From Pseudomonas fluorescens (GTDB taxonomy: Bacteria > Pseudomonadota > Gammaproteobacteria > Pseudomonadales > Pseudomonadaceae): a stretch of 64,000 bases of DNA. The notes under the pieces were generated by a model, which saw nothing but the letters and a program-made list of their open reading frames with translations, searched no databases and was not told the DNA's origin. The stretch covers positions 62,001 to 126,000 of the forward strand of contig NZ_MSDF01000054.1 in NCBI RefSeq assembly GCF_002022275.1, read 5' to 3'. Each line of letters opens with the position of its first letter. The first letter of the stretch is position 1. Shown in pieces: positions 45,413 to 55,196 of this stretch. The position numbers and the translations under genes were made by a program.

Positions 45413-47947
45413 ATGAATGGAACATCCACCGGCAGCGCCGCCGCACTGATCGCGCGGCTGGATTGGGCGCACAGCCCACTCGGTGAGGCCAATGACTGGC
45501 CGCAAAGCCTGCGCACAGCGGTCGACATCGTCGTTCACTCGCCGATGCCCATGTTGCTGCTGTGGGGCGATCAACTCATCCAACTGTATAACGACAGTTT
45601 TGCCGTGCTGGTGGGCAGCAAGCACCCTGGCGCGCTCGGCCAGGCCACGCATGAAACCTGGCCGGAGCTGCAAAGCTTTACCGCGCCGGTCTATGAAGCC
45701 GTCCTCACAGGCCAGGTGCGCACTTTCAGCGAAAAGCGCTTTGTGCTGCAGCGCAATAATCGCGACACCGACATCTGGCTCGACCTGACCTACAGCCCGG
45801 TCCGCGATGAAAGTGGCCGCGTGGCCGGCATCTTGATCACGGCCATCGAAACCAACGAGCGCCGCAGCAAAACCCTCGAACTGCAACAGCGCTCCGAAGA
45901 CAGCCTCAAGGCCCAGCACAACACCGAACAACGCTTGCAGCTCGCCCTGGCCGCTACCGACGCGGTGGGTACCTGGGACTGGGACATCGGCGAAGACCGC
46001 TTTATCGCCGACGCTCACTTCGCCTACCTGCACGGCGTCGACCCCAGTGATGCGGGCCTTTTGCCCATCAGCGACTACCTGCAGGGCGTGCACCCCGAAG
46101 ACCGTGGCATGGTCGCGCGCAGCATCAAGCATTGCATCACCTTTGGCACCGAATACGCCGAGGAATACCGCCTGCTGCAAGCCGACGGCCAGGTGCGCTG
46201 GGTGTTTGCCAGGGGCCGCTGCTACAAAGACGCGCAAGGCCGCCCGGCGCGTTTTCTCGGCGCAGCACTGGACCTCACCGAGCGCAAACACACCGAGCAG
46301 GCGTTGCGCCAGAGCCAGACTGAACTGCAGCTGATCATCAACGCGATGCCGGTGCTCATCGGCTATGTCGACCACGAGCAACGCTTTCGCTTGAACAACA
46401 GTGCCTATCTGGATTGGTACGGCATGACGCCGCAGGAACTGTACGGCAAGACCATCCGCGAAGTGCTCGGCGACGACGTGTATTCCGGGCGCGAGGACAA
46501 AATCGCCGCCGCGCTCAAGGGCAAAGCCTGCAGCTTCATGACCATCACTCCGCACCGCGACGGCCGCCCGCGTCATGCGCTGATGAAGTACCTGCCACGC
46601 TTCAGCAACGACGGGGCGGTGAATGGTTTCTACATTTTTGTGATTGATGAGACCGAGCGCAAACTCACCGAAGAAGCCCTGCGCCACCTCAATGAGAACC
46701 TTGAGGAACGCGTGGCCCAGCGCACCCAGGCGCTGGCCGAGGCCAACCAGCGCCTGCAGAACGAGATGTTCGAGCGCGAGCGCGCTGAAGATGCGCTGCG
46801 CCATGCGCAGAAAATGGAAGCGGTGGGCCAGCTCACCGGCGGCATCGCCCATGACTTCAACAACATGCTGACCGGCATCATCGGCAGCCTGGACCTGATG
46901 CAACGCTATATTGCCGCTGGGCGCAGTGATGAAATCGGCCGGTTTACCGACGCAGCCGTATCCTCCGCCCATCGCGCCGCCGCCCTCACCCACCGGTTGC
47001 TGGCGTTTTCACGGCGCCAGTCACTGGACCGTCGCCCGCTTGACCCGAATCAGTTGGTGGCGTCTCTCGAAGACTTGTTTCGACGCACCAAAGGCGCGCA
47101 CATCGGGCTCAAGGTGCAACTGGGCCGAGACATCTGGCCGGTCAACACCGACGCCAGCCAGCTGGAAAACGCCCTGCTCAACCTGGTGATCAACGCCCGC
47201 GATGCGATGCCCGATGGCGGCGAAATCCTTATCGAAACCGCCAACAGCTACCTGGACGGTACCGACATCACCACGCTGGAGCCGGTCAAGGCCGGTGATT
47301 ACGTGATGCTTGGCGTGTGCGACAACGGCACCGGCATGGCGCCGAAAATTCTGGCCAAGGCCTTCGACCCGTTCTTCACCACCAAGCCGATCGGCCAAGG
47401 CACAGGCCTGGGGCTGTCAATGATCTACGGGTTTGCCCAGCAATCCGGTGGCCATGTGACGATTCAAAGCGAACCCGGCCAAGGCACCTGTGTGCGCCTG
47501 TATTTGCCGCGTTTGTATGGCACCGCGCTGGAAAGCAGCTTGCCCGAGCATTTGAGCGAAGCGCCCCTGGCCCTCGCCGGTGAAGCGGTGGTGGTGGTCG
47601 AGGATGATCCGGCCGTGCGCATGCTGGTGGTCAATGTGCTCGACGAACTGGGCTACACCGCGCACCAGGCGGCGGATGCGCGCGCCGCGCTGCCATTGCT
47701 GGAGTCGGATTTACGCGTGGATTTGCTGGTCACCGACGTCGGCCTGCCCGGCATGAATGGGCGGCAACTGGCGGAAATCGCCCGTCAACATCGCCCGGGG
47801 CTGCGTGTGTTGTTCATGACCGGTTACGCCGAGAAAGCCGCCGAGCGTCAGGGTTTTCTCGAGGAGGGCATGGACATGGTGGCCAAGCCGTTCTCCATCG
47901 ACCTGCTGGCGACAAAAATCCGCAGCATGATCAACGTCGTCGAGTGA
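45413..47947 (+). CDS. hybrid sensor histidine kinase with three PAS domains
   Basis: The 844-residue protein has no transmembrane segment. Domains in order: PAS-like (about 15-150), PAS (about 185-305, HPEDRGMV), PAS (about 312-425), a coiled coil (about 430-475), a histidine kinase core with phosphorylated H480 in GGIAHDFNN, an ATPase domain with NARDAMPDGG and GTGLGLSM, and a receiver domain with D775 in VTDVGLPG and K in VAKPFS. The first PAS region has a PLGEANDWPQSLR stretch common to cytoplasmic Pseudomonas hybrid kinases. No response-regulator gene is adjacent, and the stimulus cannot be told. Confidence 0.88.
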   Translation: MNGTSTGSAAALIARLDWAHSPLGEANDWPQSLRTAVDIVVHSPMPMLLLWGDQLIQLYNDSFAVLVGSKHPGALGQATHETWPELQSFTAPVYEAVLTGQVRTFSEKRFVLQRNNRDTDIWLDLTYSPVRDESGRVAGILITAIETNERRSKTLELQQRSEDSLKAQHNTEQRLQLALAATDAVGTWDWDIGEDRFIADAHFAYLHGVDPSDAGLLPISDYLQGVHPEDRGMVARSIKHCITFGTEYAEEYRLLQADGQVRWVFARGRCYKDAQGRPARFLGAALDLTERKHTEQALRQSQTELQLIINAMPVLIGYVDHEQRFRLNNSAYLDWYGMTPQELYGKTIREVLGDDVYSGREDKIAAALKGKACSFMTITPHRDGRPRHALMKYLPRFSNDGAVNGFYIFVIDETERKLTEEALRHLNENLEERVAQRTQALAEANQRLQNEMFERERAEDALRHAQKMEAVGQLTGGIAHDFNNMLTGIIGSLDLMQRYIAAGRSDEIGRFTDAAVSSAHRAAALTHRLLAFSRRQSLDRRPLDPNQLVASLEDLFRRTKGAHIGLKVQLGRDIWPVNTDASQLENALLNLVINARDAMPDGGEILIETANSYLDGTDITTLEPVKAGDYVMLGVCDNGTGMAPKILAKAFDPFFTTKPIGQGTGLGLSMIYGFAQQSGGHVTIQSEPGQGTCVRLYLPRLYGTALESSLPEHLSEAPLALAGEAVVVVEDDPAVRMLVVNVLDELGYTAHQAADARAALPLLESDLRVDLLVTDVGLPGMNGRQLAEIARQHRPGLRVLFMTGYAEKAAERQGFLEEGMDMVAKPFSIDLLATKIRSMINVVE

Positions 47948-47997
47948 CTTCAGGCATAATCGCGCGCCCTTCCGTTTGACCGTTGCAAGGTAACAAG

Positions 47998-48273
47998 ATG
48001 AAAGCCCAAGCCCGTCACATCCTGGTAAAAACCGCCGAAGAAGCCGAACAGCTCAAGCAGCGCATCGCCAAGGGCGAGGCCTTTGATGTGTTGGCCAAAA
48101 AGTATTCCACCTGCCCGTCGGGCAAGCGCGGTGGTGACCTGGGCGAGGTGCGCCCGGGGCAGATGGTGGGGGCGATTGATGCGGTGATTTTCAAGAAGCC
48201 GCTGCGCGTTGTGCATGGCCCGATAAAAAGCAAATTCGGGTATCACCTGGTGCAAGTGTTCTACCGGGATTAA
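47998..48273 (+). CDS. parvulin-type peptidyl-prolyl isomerase (second copy)
   Basis: The 91-residue parvulin begins MKAQARHILVKTAEEAEQLK and carries CPSGKRGGDLGEVRPGQMV and KFGYHLVQVFYRD. It shares the fold and motifs of the copy at 33219 but differs widely in sequence, so it is an old paralogue. AAGGTAACAAG precedes the ATG. It lies 50 nt after the hybrid kinase and upstream of the large toxin gene. Confidence 0.9.
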   Translation: MKAQARHILVKTAEEAEQLKQRIAKGEAFDVLAKKYSTCPSGKRGGDLGEVRPGQMVGAIDAVIFKKPLRVVHGPIKSKFGYHLVQVFYRD

Positions 48274-48367
48274 TACGCCCGTATTGCTACCTTGCGGAGA
48301 GACATAAGTACGGCCAGATTGTTGTCCACACCTCCTACCTTGAAGCCTTACATACGGACCAGGGACG

Positions 48368-51300
48368 ATGGCTGTGGATGTCACAAAAATACGACAATCA
48401 ACTATTCTCGGCGCGCTCAACGCGTTGCATATTCCAGATGCAGCAGCAACACCGGGCGACCAGGCACGCCAATTTTTCCGACATTTTCTGGCCGACGCCA
48501 ATACGGCTGCGTTGCACGCAAGCGATTTCTATAAAGGCCTGGATTGGAGCGATGCAAACGCCCTGCCCGGGCTGTTCAGGTTCAAGCCGTTTCAAACCCT
48601 GCTCGGCACAGCGGTGAATATCCCGGCTGAGAAAATGACCTTTTCTCTGTCGCTGGAATTGCTCTACAAGGTGTCTGCCGCAATATGGCACCAGGCCCTT
48701 CCCACTCTGACCTACCCGACCATCATTCTCGACAGTACGGCAAGGCAGCGTTTCAAAGACAGCTTGAAGAACAGTCAACATTTAAAGAGCGAGGCTTACC
48801 CGCTGGAGCCCGCAGCCCATGAGCTGATTGCGAACATTATCGATGCCTACCATGTTCGCAGGTTCCAGAAACTGGAACTGAATGCGCTGAACCTTAACCA
48901 GCACGACCCGCTGGACATTTTGAAGAATCAGCCGCGATTTTCATCCCGGGTTCAGCAAGAGATTACCCGCTTCATCAGTGCCCCGTTGAAGGCCGAATCG
49001 CATTCGATCTTCTACTCGGCGATCGTCCATGGCTACGTGGAGGATGGCACCCTTATCTCTACAAGCTCCATTGCGGCGCTGGTCAAAGACTATTTGCTGA
49101 CGGGCGTCAGGCCCCACGAACACGCAGGCAAGCCGTGGGCATCGATGCAGGTTTCCGTCTATGAAGACGCACACGTCAGGGCCGGAGACGGCACCGACCG
49201 GGTCAACCCTGAAGACCTGCTGAAGAGTTCACCCATCAATTACAGTGACTTCACACTCCATCCGTTCACACCTGTCAGCCTCACCGCATTCGACGACTTT
49301 CTGCAGCGGCTTGACGAGCTCTCATCCCTCTATAGACAGGATATCGAACGCTATTGGGCATCGGTGTCCGCGGATGCCGGGGCCAAGAAAGTCTGGGTCG
49401 ATCACCTCAAGCACTACATAGAAACCGAGGCTCGCCTCAGGCTGGCAGATGGCACGCTCACACTGAAGAGTCACATACTGATTACTCGGATACTCAGTCA
49501 CCCCACGGCGCAAACGCCGCAGACTCAAACCGCCGCCAGCGGCGTCGACACTTATACCTGCGCCCTCGTAGACCGGTCCAATGGCAGGGCATTTGCGATC
49601 AATGGCTCGTTTCTGCTGGAGCAACAAGACGCCGCTGGAGAGCAGTGCCCGCTGGTGGTGTTCAACCTGGACGCAGGCGCGACCGAGTTTGCAAGCTGGG
49701 CAGCGTTCGAACAGCACCTGTTGGCGCAGATGGAGGACGATGACAGACGCCCACGACTGCTGGAGCGTCTGAGCAAGAAAAATGCCGCCGCCGTTCTTGC
49801 GATTTATACCCGACAACCCGACCGGTTGGGCCTGGAAAAGACGCCAGTCACCTCTGCGATCATTGGCCATATGGTTGACGGTTTATTAGCGCAGCAGCGG
49901 GACGATTTCTTGCTCAATTTCGATTACGCAAAGAGAACCTCCCTGCATCAAGGGCTCAAGCTGTTTTGCAACGATCTCGATCCCTGTCTGGCTTCTACAC
50001 TGCGTAAAAAACACAGTTCATTAAGCGCGTTGCGTCACACACGCGCGCTTGAGCAACTTCCGGGTAAAGCACTGTCTGACGCTTTGGCGCTGTCCGCCAC
50101 GCCACTGAAACATGAGTTTTCCACAATCGACCTGAGCACATCGCCCTTTGTCTTTTCCGACGTTGATGTTCTGTACCTGAACGATGGCGCATGCAGGGAC
50201 TTGATGGTCAAGAAGCTGGGCTCGGAGGACGTGACCCATACCGTAAAAAGTGTCCTGGATAATATCCAGACCCATTTCCCGGCTGATATGCCTGTCACGG
50301 TTTCCCTCAGTGCGCTTATCCTGAAACGCATCAGCGATTACCGGGACAATCTCCGGGGCCGGGTATGGCAGTCACCCGGCAGTTATCGGCATAACTTCCA
50401 CTATTTTCAAACTCTCAAAGGGCAGCTCCCGAACGGCTCAACACGCTCGCAGACAGACAGCGCAGCCCTTACGCTACTGGGCCTGCACAAACGGAGTCAG
50501 GAGCAGATCCATCCGTATTATTCATCGAGAGAATTGACCAAAGCACAAGGCCAATCCGCAGCACTGGTGTCTGTTTCGCGCGACGAAATCAACGTTACGC
50601 ACCCTGCCATTGACTTAGCAGCACTGGCCACTTACTTGAGTGCGGACTTACTGGCAAACGTTACTTGCGCAACAGCGGCTCAATCGCCTTATCACGAATT
50701 GCTGCTGGATTTGCCAGGCTTGCACCGGTTGGGAAAGGTGCTGATGGCGCACACGTCGGCATCAGCCCAAACACTGCCCGCCACTGCCGCGAGAGCACTC
50801 GCTGTTTGCGTGATTACTGACTATCTATACCCCCCTTCAGAGCAACAATCAGGTTACATCTGCGGGATGAACCTGAACAGTGTTGAATCAGGCGAAACGT
50901 CCTTCAATGCGCTGCGCGATGCGCTGAATGAACACCTTGAAAAGCGTTTCGCAGGCAGCACCGACAATGCAAGAACACTGGCTTTTACCCTACTCAGCGC
51001 ACGCTATGCACCGGAATTGTTAGTCGTCAACGTCCCGGATGCGCTGCTGTATGGGCAGACCCTGGACAGTGTTCATCTGCGCCATGCCGTCGCGTGCATG
51101 GAAGCGACACAACCGTACTCTTCTGTGGGGTTGAGCTATCTGCAAATAGCCAGCGCCTACGCAAACGTTGACTACAGGGGTTTAAGTGAAAGCAAGAACA
51201 TCGCCATTGCGCTGTTGAAACAACTCCCCACGCTCCATTACGCCATGTGCCAAGGGGTGATCCGCGAAACCGATATCGCGTCGGTATCCCATGACAACAG

Positions 51301-53011
51301 CCTTAAGGCCATCGCCTATGTCACCGAACAAGAGGCGCTCGAAGCTCAGACCTTTACCCATCTGGTTCAGAAACCGCCTCGGCGTAAAGACATGGCCAGC
51401 GCTGAATTCAAAAAAAACTACCCGGGCGTGGACGCCGAACGCATCGTCCCGTTCACCGAAGTTGAATTGAAAAAGTACTTTCACGTTCATCCCATGCTGG
51501 CAGCGGACAGACATATCGGTCGACGCATGAGGATGACCCTGTTGGAAAAATACATGTCTTGTGTGTCCGGCGTGGGTTTTACCGAGCAGGAACTCGGATT
51601 AAAACCCTACCCCCAGGGCGCTTGCCAATTGCAGGCACGCTTTGACGGACAATTCGCCACGTATAAGCATAACTTTTTATCCGGGATGGTTTCACGCTTG
51701 GCGTCTGCGCTTCACGGCACACCCAGCCGGGATAGAAACCGCATACTGAAGGCCTACAAATTTATCAAGGTGTCGTTCAAAAACAGCGAGGACGCATGGG
51801 AAGAAAGCCACTTTGGACTGATCGCGCTGTATAAGGAAAGCGAGAGCGTGCAATACGCTTATGAAATTTTTTGCCCCTCGGGAACCATCAGGTCGCTGCC
51901 CCTCACCGCCAAGAGCCCCACCCGTATCCATGTCACTTCTTCTCCTCCAACAGCAGATGCTTTATGGCATGAGTCCCCCTATCTCTATGTTCCACCGTTG
52001 AATGAGGGCGCCTATCTGCGGGGATCTCCTGATCAAAAAGAAAGCGCGCCGTACTTGATGGTCAGCTTCTACACCCTCGCACGCCAGACACGTGATATGA
52101 CCCGAGAACAGAAGATTCAGTTGCTGAGTCAAAAAATGGTCGACGCTGTATTCAGCCCCATCATGGCGCTTGTTTATCCAGACTTGAAAAGCCCCACCGC
52201 GTATGAAGCCCATAAAGAGCGTATGTTCGCGCGAGCGCAGTTGATGGCCAGCTTTGCGCTGCCGGGATATACGCTTTATCAAGATATAAAATCAGGCAAA
52301 GTAACGCTCGGCACGATTATCACCTCGGCCCTTGAAATACTCAGCGTGTTGTTGCCTTTTGTGGGTCTGGGCATCAAGGCACTGAGTATCTCGATACATT
52401 TGGGGCGGGTTATTATTCTTTCCAAATCACTGAACCTGACGAAAACCGCGTTGACCGCCGCCAAGGCGATTCAACCACTGCACAGCGCGTTGCCGACTGT
52501 CCTTCTTCGCTCGTTAACGACCACCCATCCCGCGAGTGCGTTGAGCTTATTGTTTCAAATAGGGCACAAAGGCTTGCTGGGCCTTAAATACCTGCTCAAG
52601 TTCGCCCGCGCTGAATTGGCCAGTGGCGCGTCGTTGTCCAAAGGCATCCCGACGCGCTTTCTCCCTCCCCTGGATTACCGCCCGGTCCAGTCGCTTGATG
52701 TAAAAGCAATGCCCGGCCCAGCGTCTGGAAACAGTCATTATTTTTTTAGACCCGACGCCGCTGCCACCGCAGGTCAATTGAATATACAGCAACAAATGAG
52801 ACTTCAATCTTCGCACATTGACGTGTCGGACGTGTCCGCAGTCAACCATGTCTTCATTAAAAATGGCACTCTTTGCATCTCCCTCCAAGGCAACATGTTT
52901 ACTGTCCGTAGAACACGTGAAAAAGACAAATTTCAACTCTATAAAAACACGGAGAACGGCCCTTATGTGAAGTTCAATCACGCCAAAAGCAAGTGGGAAA
53001 TAACATGCTGA
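48368..53011 (+). CDS. large toxin-like protein, probably DUF6543 / dermonecrotic-toxin class
   Basis: The 1547-residue protein has no signal peptide. The first ~450 and the middle resemble, in length and style, the giant Pseudomonas DUF6543 (dermonecrotic toxin) proteins, but this is recognition by appearance and not proven. A hydrophobic stretch lies at about 1297-1420 (ITSALEILSVLLPFVGLGIK, RVIILSKSLNL, LSLLFQIGHKGLLGLKYLL), which could insert into membranes. The last ~60 residues (VFIKNGTLCISLQGNMFTVR to SKWEITC) look like the short beta-rich repeat seen in that class. No RHS, PAAR or VgrG motif was seen. Its end overlaps the glycosyltransferase start by 7 nt. Base composition is more A+T-rich than neighbours. 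It may deliver the downstream enzyme. Confidence 0.6.
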   Translation: MAVDVTKIRQSTILGALNALHIPDAAATPGDQARQFFRHFLADANTAALHASDFYKGLDWSDANALPGLFRFKPFQTLLGTAVNIPAEKMTFSLSLELLYKVSAAIWHQALPTLTYPTIILDSTARQRFKDSLKNSQHLKSEAYPLEPAAHELIANIIDAYHVRRFQKLELNALNLNQHDPLDILKNQPRFSSRVQQEITRFISAPLKAESHSIFYSAIVHGYVEDGTLISTSSIAALVKDYLLTGVRPHEHAGKPWASMQVSVYEDAHVRAGDGTDRVNPEDLLKSSPINYSDFTLHPFTPVSLTAFDDFLQRLDELSSLYRQDIERYWASVSADAGAKKVWVDHLKHYIETEARLRLADGTLTLKSHILITRILSHPTAQTPQTQTAASGVDTYTCALVDRSNGRAFAINGSFLLEQQDAAGEQCPLVVFNLDAGATEFASWAAFEQHLLAQMEDDDRRPRLLERLSKKNAAAVLAIYTRQPDRLGLEKTPVTSAIIGHMVDGLLAQQRDDFLLNFDYAKRTSLHQGLKLFCNDLDPCLASTLRKKHSSLSALRHTRALEQLPGKALSDALALSATPLKHEFSTIDLSTSPFVFSDVDVLYLNDGACRDLMVKKLGSEDVTHTVKSVLDNIQTHFPADMPVTVSLSALILKRISDYRDNLRGRVWQSPGSYRHNFHYFQTLKGQLPNGSTRSQTDSAALTLLGLHKRSQEQIHPYYSSRELTKAQGQSAALVSVSRDEINVTHPAIDLAALATYLSADLLANVTCATAAQSPYHELLLDLPGLHRLGKVLMAHTSASAQTLPATAARALAVCVITDYLYPPSEQQSGYICGMNLNSVESGETSFNALRDALNEHLEKRFAGSTDNARTLAFTLLSARYAPELLVVNVPDALLYGQTLDSVHLRHAVACMEATQPYSSVGLSYLQIASAYANVDYRGLSESKNIAIALLKQLPTLHYAMCQGVIRETDIASVSHDNSLKAIAYVTEQEALEAQTFTHLVQKPPRRKDMASAEFKKNYPGVDAERIVPFTEVELKKYFHVHPMLAADRHIGRRMRMTLLEKYMSCVSGVGFTEQELGLKPYPQGACQLQARFDGQFATYKHNFLSGMVSRLASALHGTPSRDRNRILKAYKFIKVSFKNSEDAWEESHFGLIALYKESESVQYAYEIFCPSGTIRSLPLTAKSPTRIHVTSSPPTADALWHESPYLYVPPLNEGAYLRGSPDQKESAPYLMVSFYTLARQTRDMTREQKIQLLSQKMVDAVFSPIMALVYPDLKSPTAYEAHKERMFARAQLMASFALPGYTLYQDIKSGKVTLGTIITSALEILSVLLPFVGLGIKALSISIHLGRVIILSKSLNLTKTALTAAKAIQPLHSALPTVLLRSLTTTHPASALSLLFQIGHKGLLGLKYLLKFARAELASGASLSKGIPTRFLPPLDYRPVQSLDVKAMPGPASGNSHYFFRPDAAATAGQLNIQQQMRLQSSHIDVSDVSAVNHVFIKNGTLCISLQGNMFTVRRTREKDKFQLYKNTENGPYVKFNHAKSKWEITC

Positions 53012-54186
53012 ACCCAGATAACACCTGTACCCTGCCAAACAGTCAGCTTCAACCTTCGGCACCGCCCTATATAATAAAAATACCCGAGGTAGTGTTTTTC
53101 GCCGAGAACACTGTTCTCACAGAGTTCGGCTACATGATCCCGGTTTTTTACGACGTGCAACATGAACTCTGGAGGTCAACACTCGATCCAGACACCGCCG
53201 TATGGCTCACAGCGAAAAACCAATGGCGTTCCGGTGCATTTTCATACTGGCAGTCAGTAAGAGAAACCTTACCCCGCCCTACTCGGTTCCGCGACATTGT
53301 TCTTCCCAGTTACCCGGTACTGCCCGTTGCTACTCAGGAGATCCCAAGGCAAATCCACCATATATGGATCGGCACCTCAATGCCCGGCCCAAACATCATT
53401 GACACCATCATGCGCAATACGGCCAATACCGCTGACTTCACAGTGACCTTGCACACCGATGTCGGCGATGAACTGTTCGCCACGCTAAAAAACAGATTAA
53501 AACAAGTGGCGCCCAACATGACGGTGACTCAGCTGAACGGCACCGCCTTCTTTGATCAGTTCAAAACAACTGACATCCACAAGCACTACGTAAACGCTTC
53601 AACCGGAACAGTCACCAACTACTCAGCCGCTTCCGACATGTTGCGCTATCCCCTGGCGAATCACTACGGAGGGATTTACATGGACGTGGACGATAGTTTT
53701 TCGCACACGCTCAGTGAACACTCATTCCTGGCTGCGGATAACGATGTGTTGTTAGGTCCGTTGATCAACCATTACGGCGCGGATTTTACCGGTTACAACA
53801 GCAGCATTTTCGCGAGTGCCTCGAATAATCCGGTGTTGGCCAAGGTCACGGAGGAAATGACCCGCCGATGCGATAACAACGCGGATTTCTTTATAAAACC
53901 CCGCCTCCAGGTAACCGACCAATCCAGTCCCGAGTTCAAGGAATACGCCACCGAGCTCTTTAGTTTGACGGGGCCTCAAGTATTGAATGATGTGTTGGCC
54001 AGTGAGCGTCCGGACTACTACAGAACCTTGTTCAATCTTTCCCAGGCCTACGGCCCATTGGCACAACACAGCGCGCTTGACACAGCATATGCGGCTGAGC
54101 TGACCAGAATCGCCGAGCACTACTTCCCCTTTTTCGAAAAGGCCCCGGTGGAAATAGGCAAGGAACATTCCTGGGTCAGCACCTGA
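53005..54186 (+). CDS. TcdA/TcdB-like glycosyltransferase (DXD, GT-A fold)
   Basis: The 393-residue protein has the sugar-binding DXD region family pattern: IPRQIHHIWIG with W121; ASDMLR with D211 and R214; YGGIYMDVD with Y225, D227 and D229; then NSSIFASASNNPVL, LTGPQVL and a C-terminal HSW with W390. In Clostridioides TcdB the equivalent W102, D270, R273, Y284, D286, D288 and W520 bind UDP-glucose and manganese. The enzyme probably transfers a sugar to a host protein, but donor and target are unknown. An N-terminal ~110 residues precede the fold. No signal peptide, protease or binding repeats are attached. GTGGGAAATAAC precedes the ATG; the gene overlaps the large toxin-like gene in another frame. 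No immunity gene is evident downstream. Confidence 0.82.
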   Translation: MLNPDNTCTLPNSQLQPSAPPYIIKIPEVVFFAENTVLTEFGYMIPVFYDVQHELWRSTLDPDTAVWLTAKNQWRSGAFSYWQSVRETLPRPTRFRDIVLPSYPVLPVATQEIPRQIHHIWIGTSMPGPNIIDTIMRNTANTADFTVTLHTDVGDELFATLKNRLKQVAPNMTVTQLNGTAFFDQFKTTDIHKHYVNASTGTVTNYSAASDMLRYPLANHYGGIYMDVDDSFSHTLSEHSFLAADNDVLLGPLINHYGADFTGYNSSIFASASNNPVLAKVTEEMTRRCDNNADFFIKPRLQVTDQSSPEFKEYATELFSLTGPQVLNDVLASERPDYYRTLFNLSQAYGPLAQHSALDTAYAAELTRIAEHYFPFFEKAPVEIGKEHSWVST

Positions 54187-54246
54187 GTCGACTCCGCGGT
54201 TTGATGACTGCGCCAACGATGTGCCGAGAGACTTTCCCCGACTGGA

Positions 54247-55167
54247 TTAAACCTGCCTATCGGTACGGGGGATCACCGCACCCGGTACCTGAATGACCCT
54301 ACTTGCCAATCGGTGCCCGACCAACGCGGCTTGTTCCGGCGAGCCGCTTTTAAGGCGACTCGCCAGGTAAGCCGCACTGAACGAATCTCCCGCCGCTGTG
54401 GTGTCGATCACCTTGTCGACCTTCAGCGCCGGTACCGCAAAACGCTCGCCGTTACAGCGGATCAAACACGCATCCGCCCCACGCTTGAGCACCACTTCGG
54501 CAATCGCCGGGTAGGCCGCGAATACCTGTTCGCTGTCGGCATAGCCAAACAACGCACGCTCGTCATCTTCGGTCAGCAAGGCAATATCGACCTCGGCCAT
54601 AACGCTGTGATACGCCGCGCGCGCGGCCTCAACACTGGCCCACAGGCGTGGCCGGTAGTTGTTGTCGAACACCACCTTGCCGCCACGACGCCGGGTTTCG
54701 ATCAAGGTCTTCAGCAAGCGCTCGCGGCCAACGTCACCCAGCACCGCCAGGGTGATGCCACTGAAATAGACCACGTCGTAACCCGGCAATGCCGCCAGGA
54801 TCGGTTCGGCGGCAGGCGTGGTGAAACAGTCGCGCACGGCGGCTTCGTTGCGCCAGTAGAGAAACTTGCGCTCGCCGTTGGCGTCGGTCTGGATGCAATA
54901 CAAGCCGGGCAAGCGCCCGGCCAGACGCTGGACCATGCCGAGGCCAAGGCCTTCATCGGTCCATTGCTGGCACATGGCGTCGCTGAAACTGTCATCGCCC
55001 AGGGCGGTGACGTAGTCGACGCTGCCGGTGTCGCCCAGCTCGCGGCGCAGGTACACCGCCGTGTTCAGGGTGTCGCCGCCGAAGCTTTGGTGCAGGCTGC
55101 CGTCGGCGCGGTGTTGCAGTTCGATCATGCATTCGCCGATGAGGGCGATGCGGGGTTGGGTGGTCAT
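54247..55167 (-). CDS. kdgK: 2-dehydro-3-deoxygluconokinase
   Basis: The 306-residue PfkB-family kinase matches E. coli KdgK block by block: IALIGECMIEL, FGGDTLNTAVYLRREL, LPGLYCIQTD, FDNNYRPRLW and the catalytic DTTAAGDSFSAAYLA with aspartate base. It phosphorylates 2-keto-3-deoxygluconate to KDPG for the Entner-Doudoroff aldolase. The ATG at 55165-55167 gives the family's N-terminus; its ribosome site is weak. It lies downstream of a deaminase gene, beyond a REPIN. Confidence 0.92.
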   Translation of the reverse strand: MTTQPRIALIGECMIELQHRADGSLHQSFGGDTLNTAVYLRRELGDTGSVDYVTALGDDSFSDAMCQQWTDEGLGLGMVQRLAGRLPGLYCIQTDANGERKFLYWRNEAAVRDCFTTPAAEPILAALPGYDVVYFSGITLAVLGDVGRERLLKTLIETRRRGGKVVFDNNYRPRLWASVEAARAAYHSVMAEVDIALLTEDDERALFGYADSEQVFAAYPAIAEVVLKRGADACLIRCNGERFAVPALKVDKVIDTTAAGDSFSAAYLASRLKSGSPEQAALVGHRLASRVIQVPGAVIPRTDRQV

Positions 55168-55196
55168 GGCTGTTGTCTCGGGTGTTCTGGAGGGCC

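Noticed and set aside
48368..54186. Toxin pair as cargo of the neighbouring T6SS
   Set aside because: The T6SS cluster 20 kb away lacks its sheath and ClpV, and neither toxin protein shows a PAAR, VgrG, Hcp or MIX-type motif that I can recognise.
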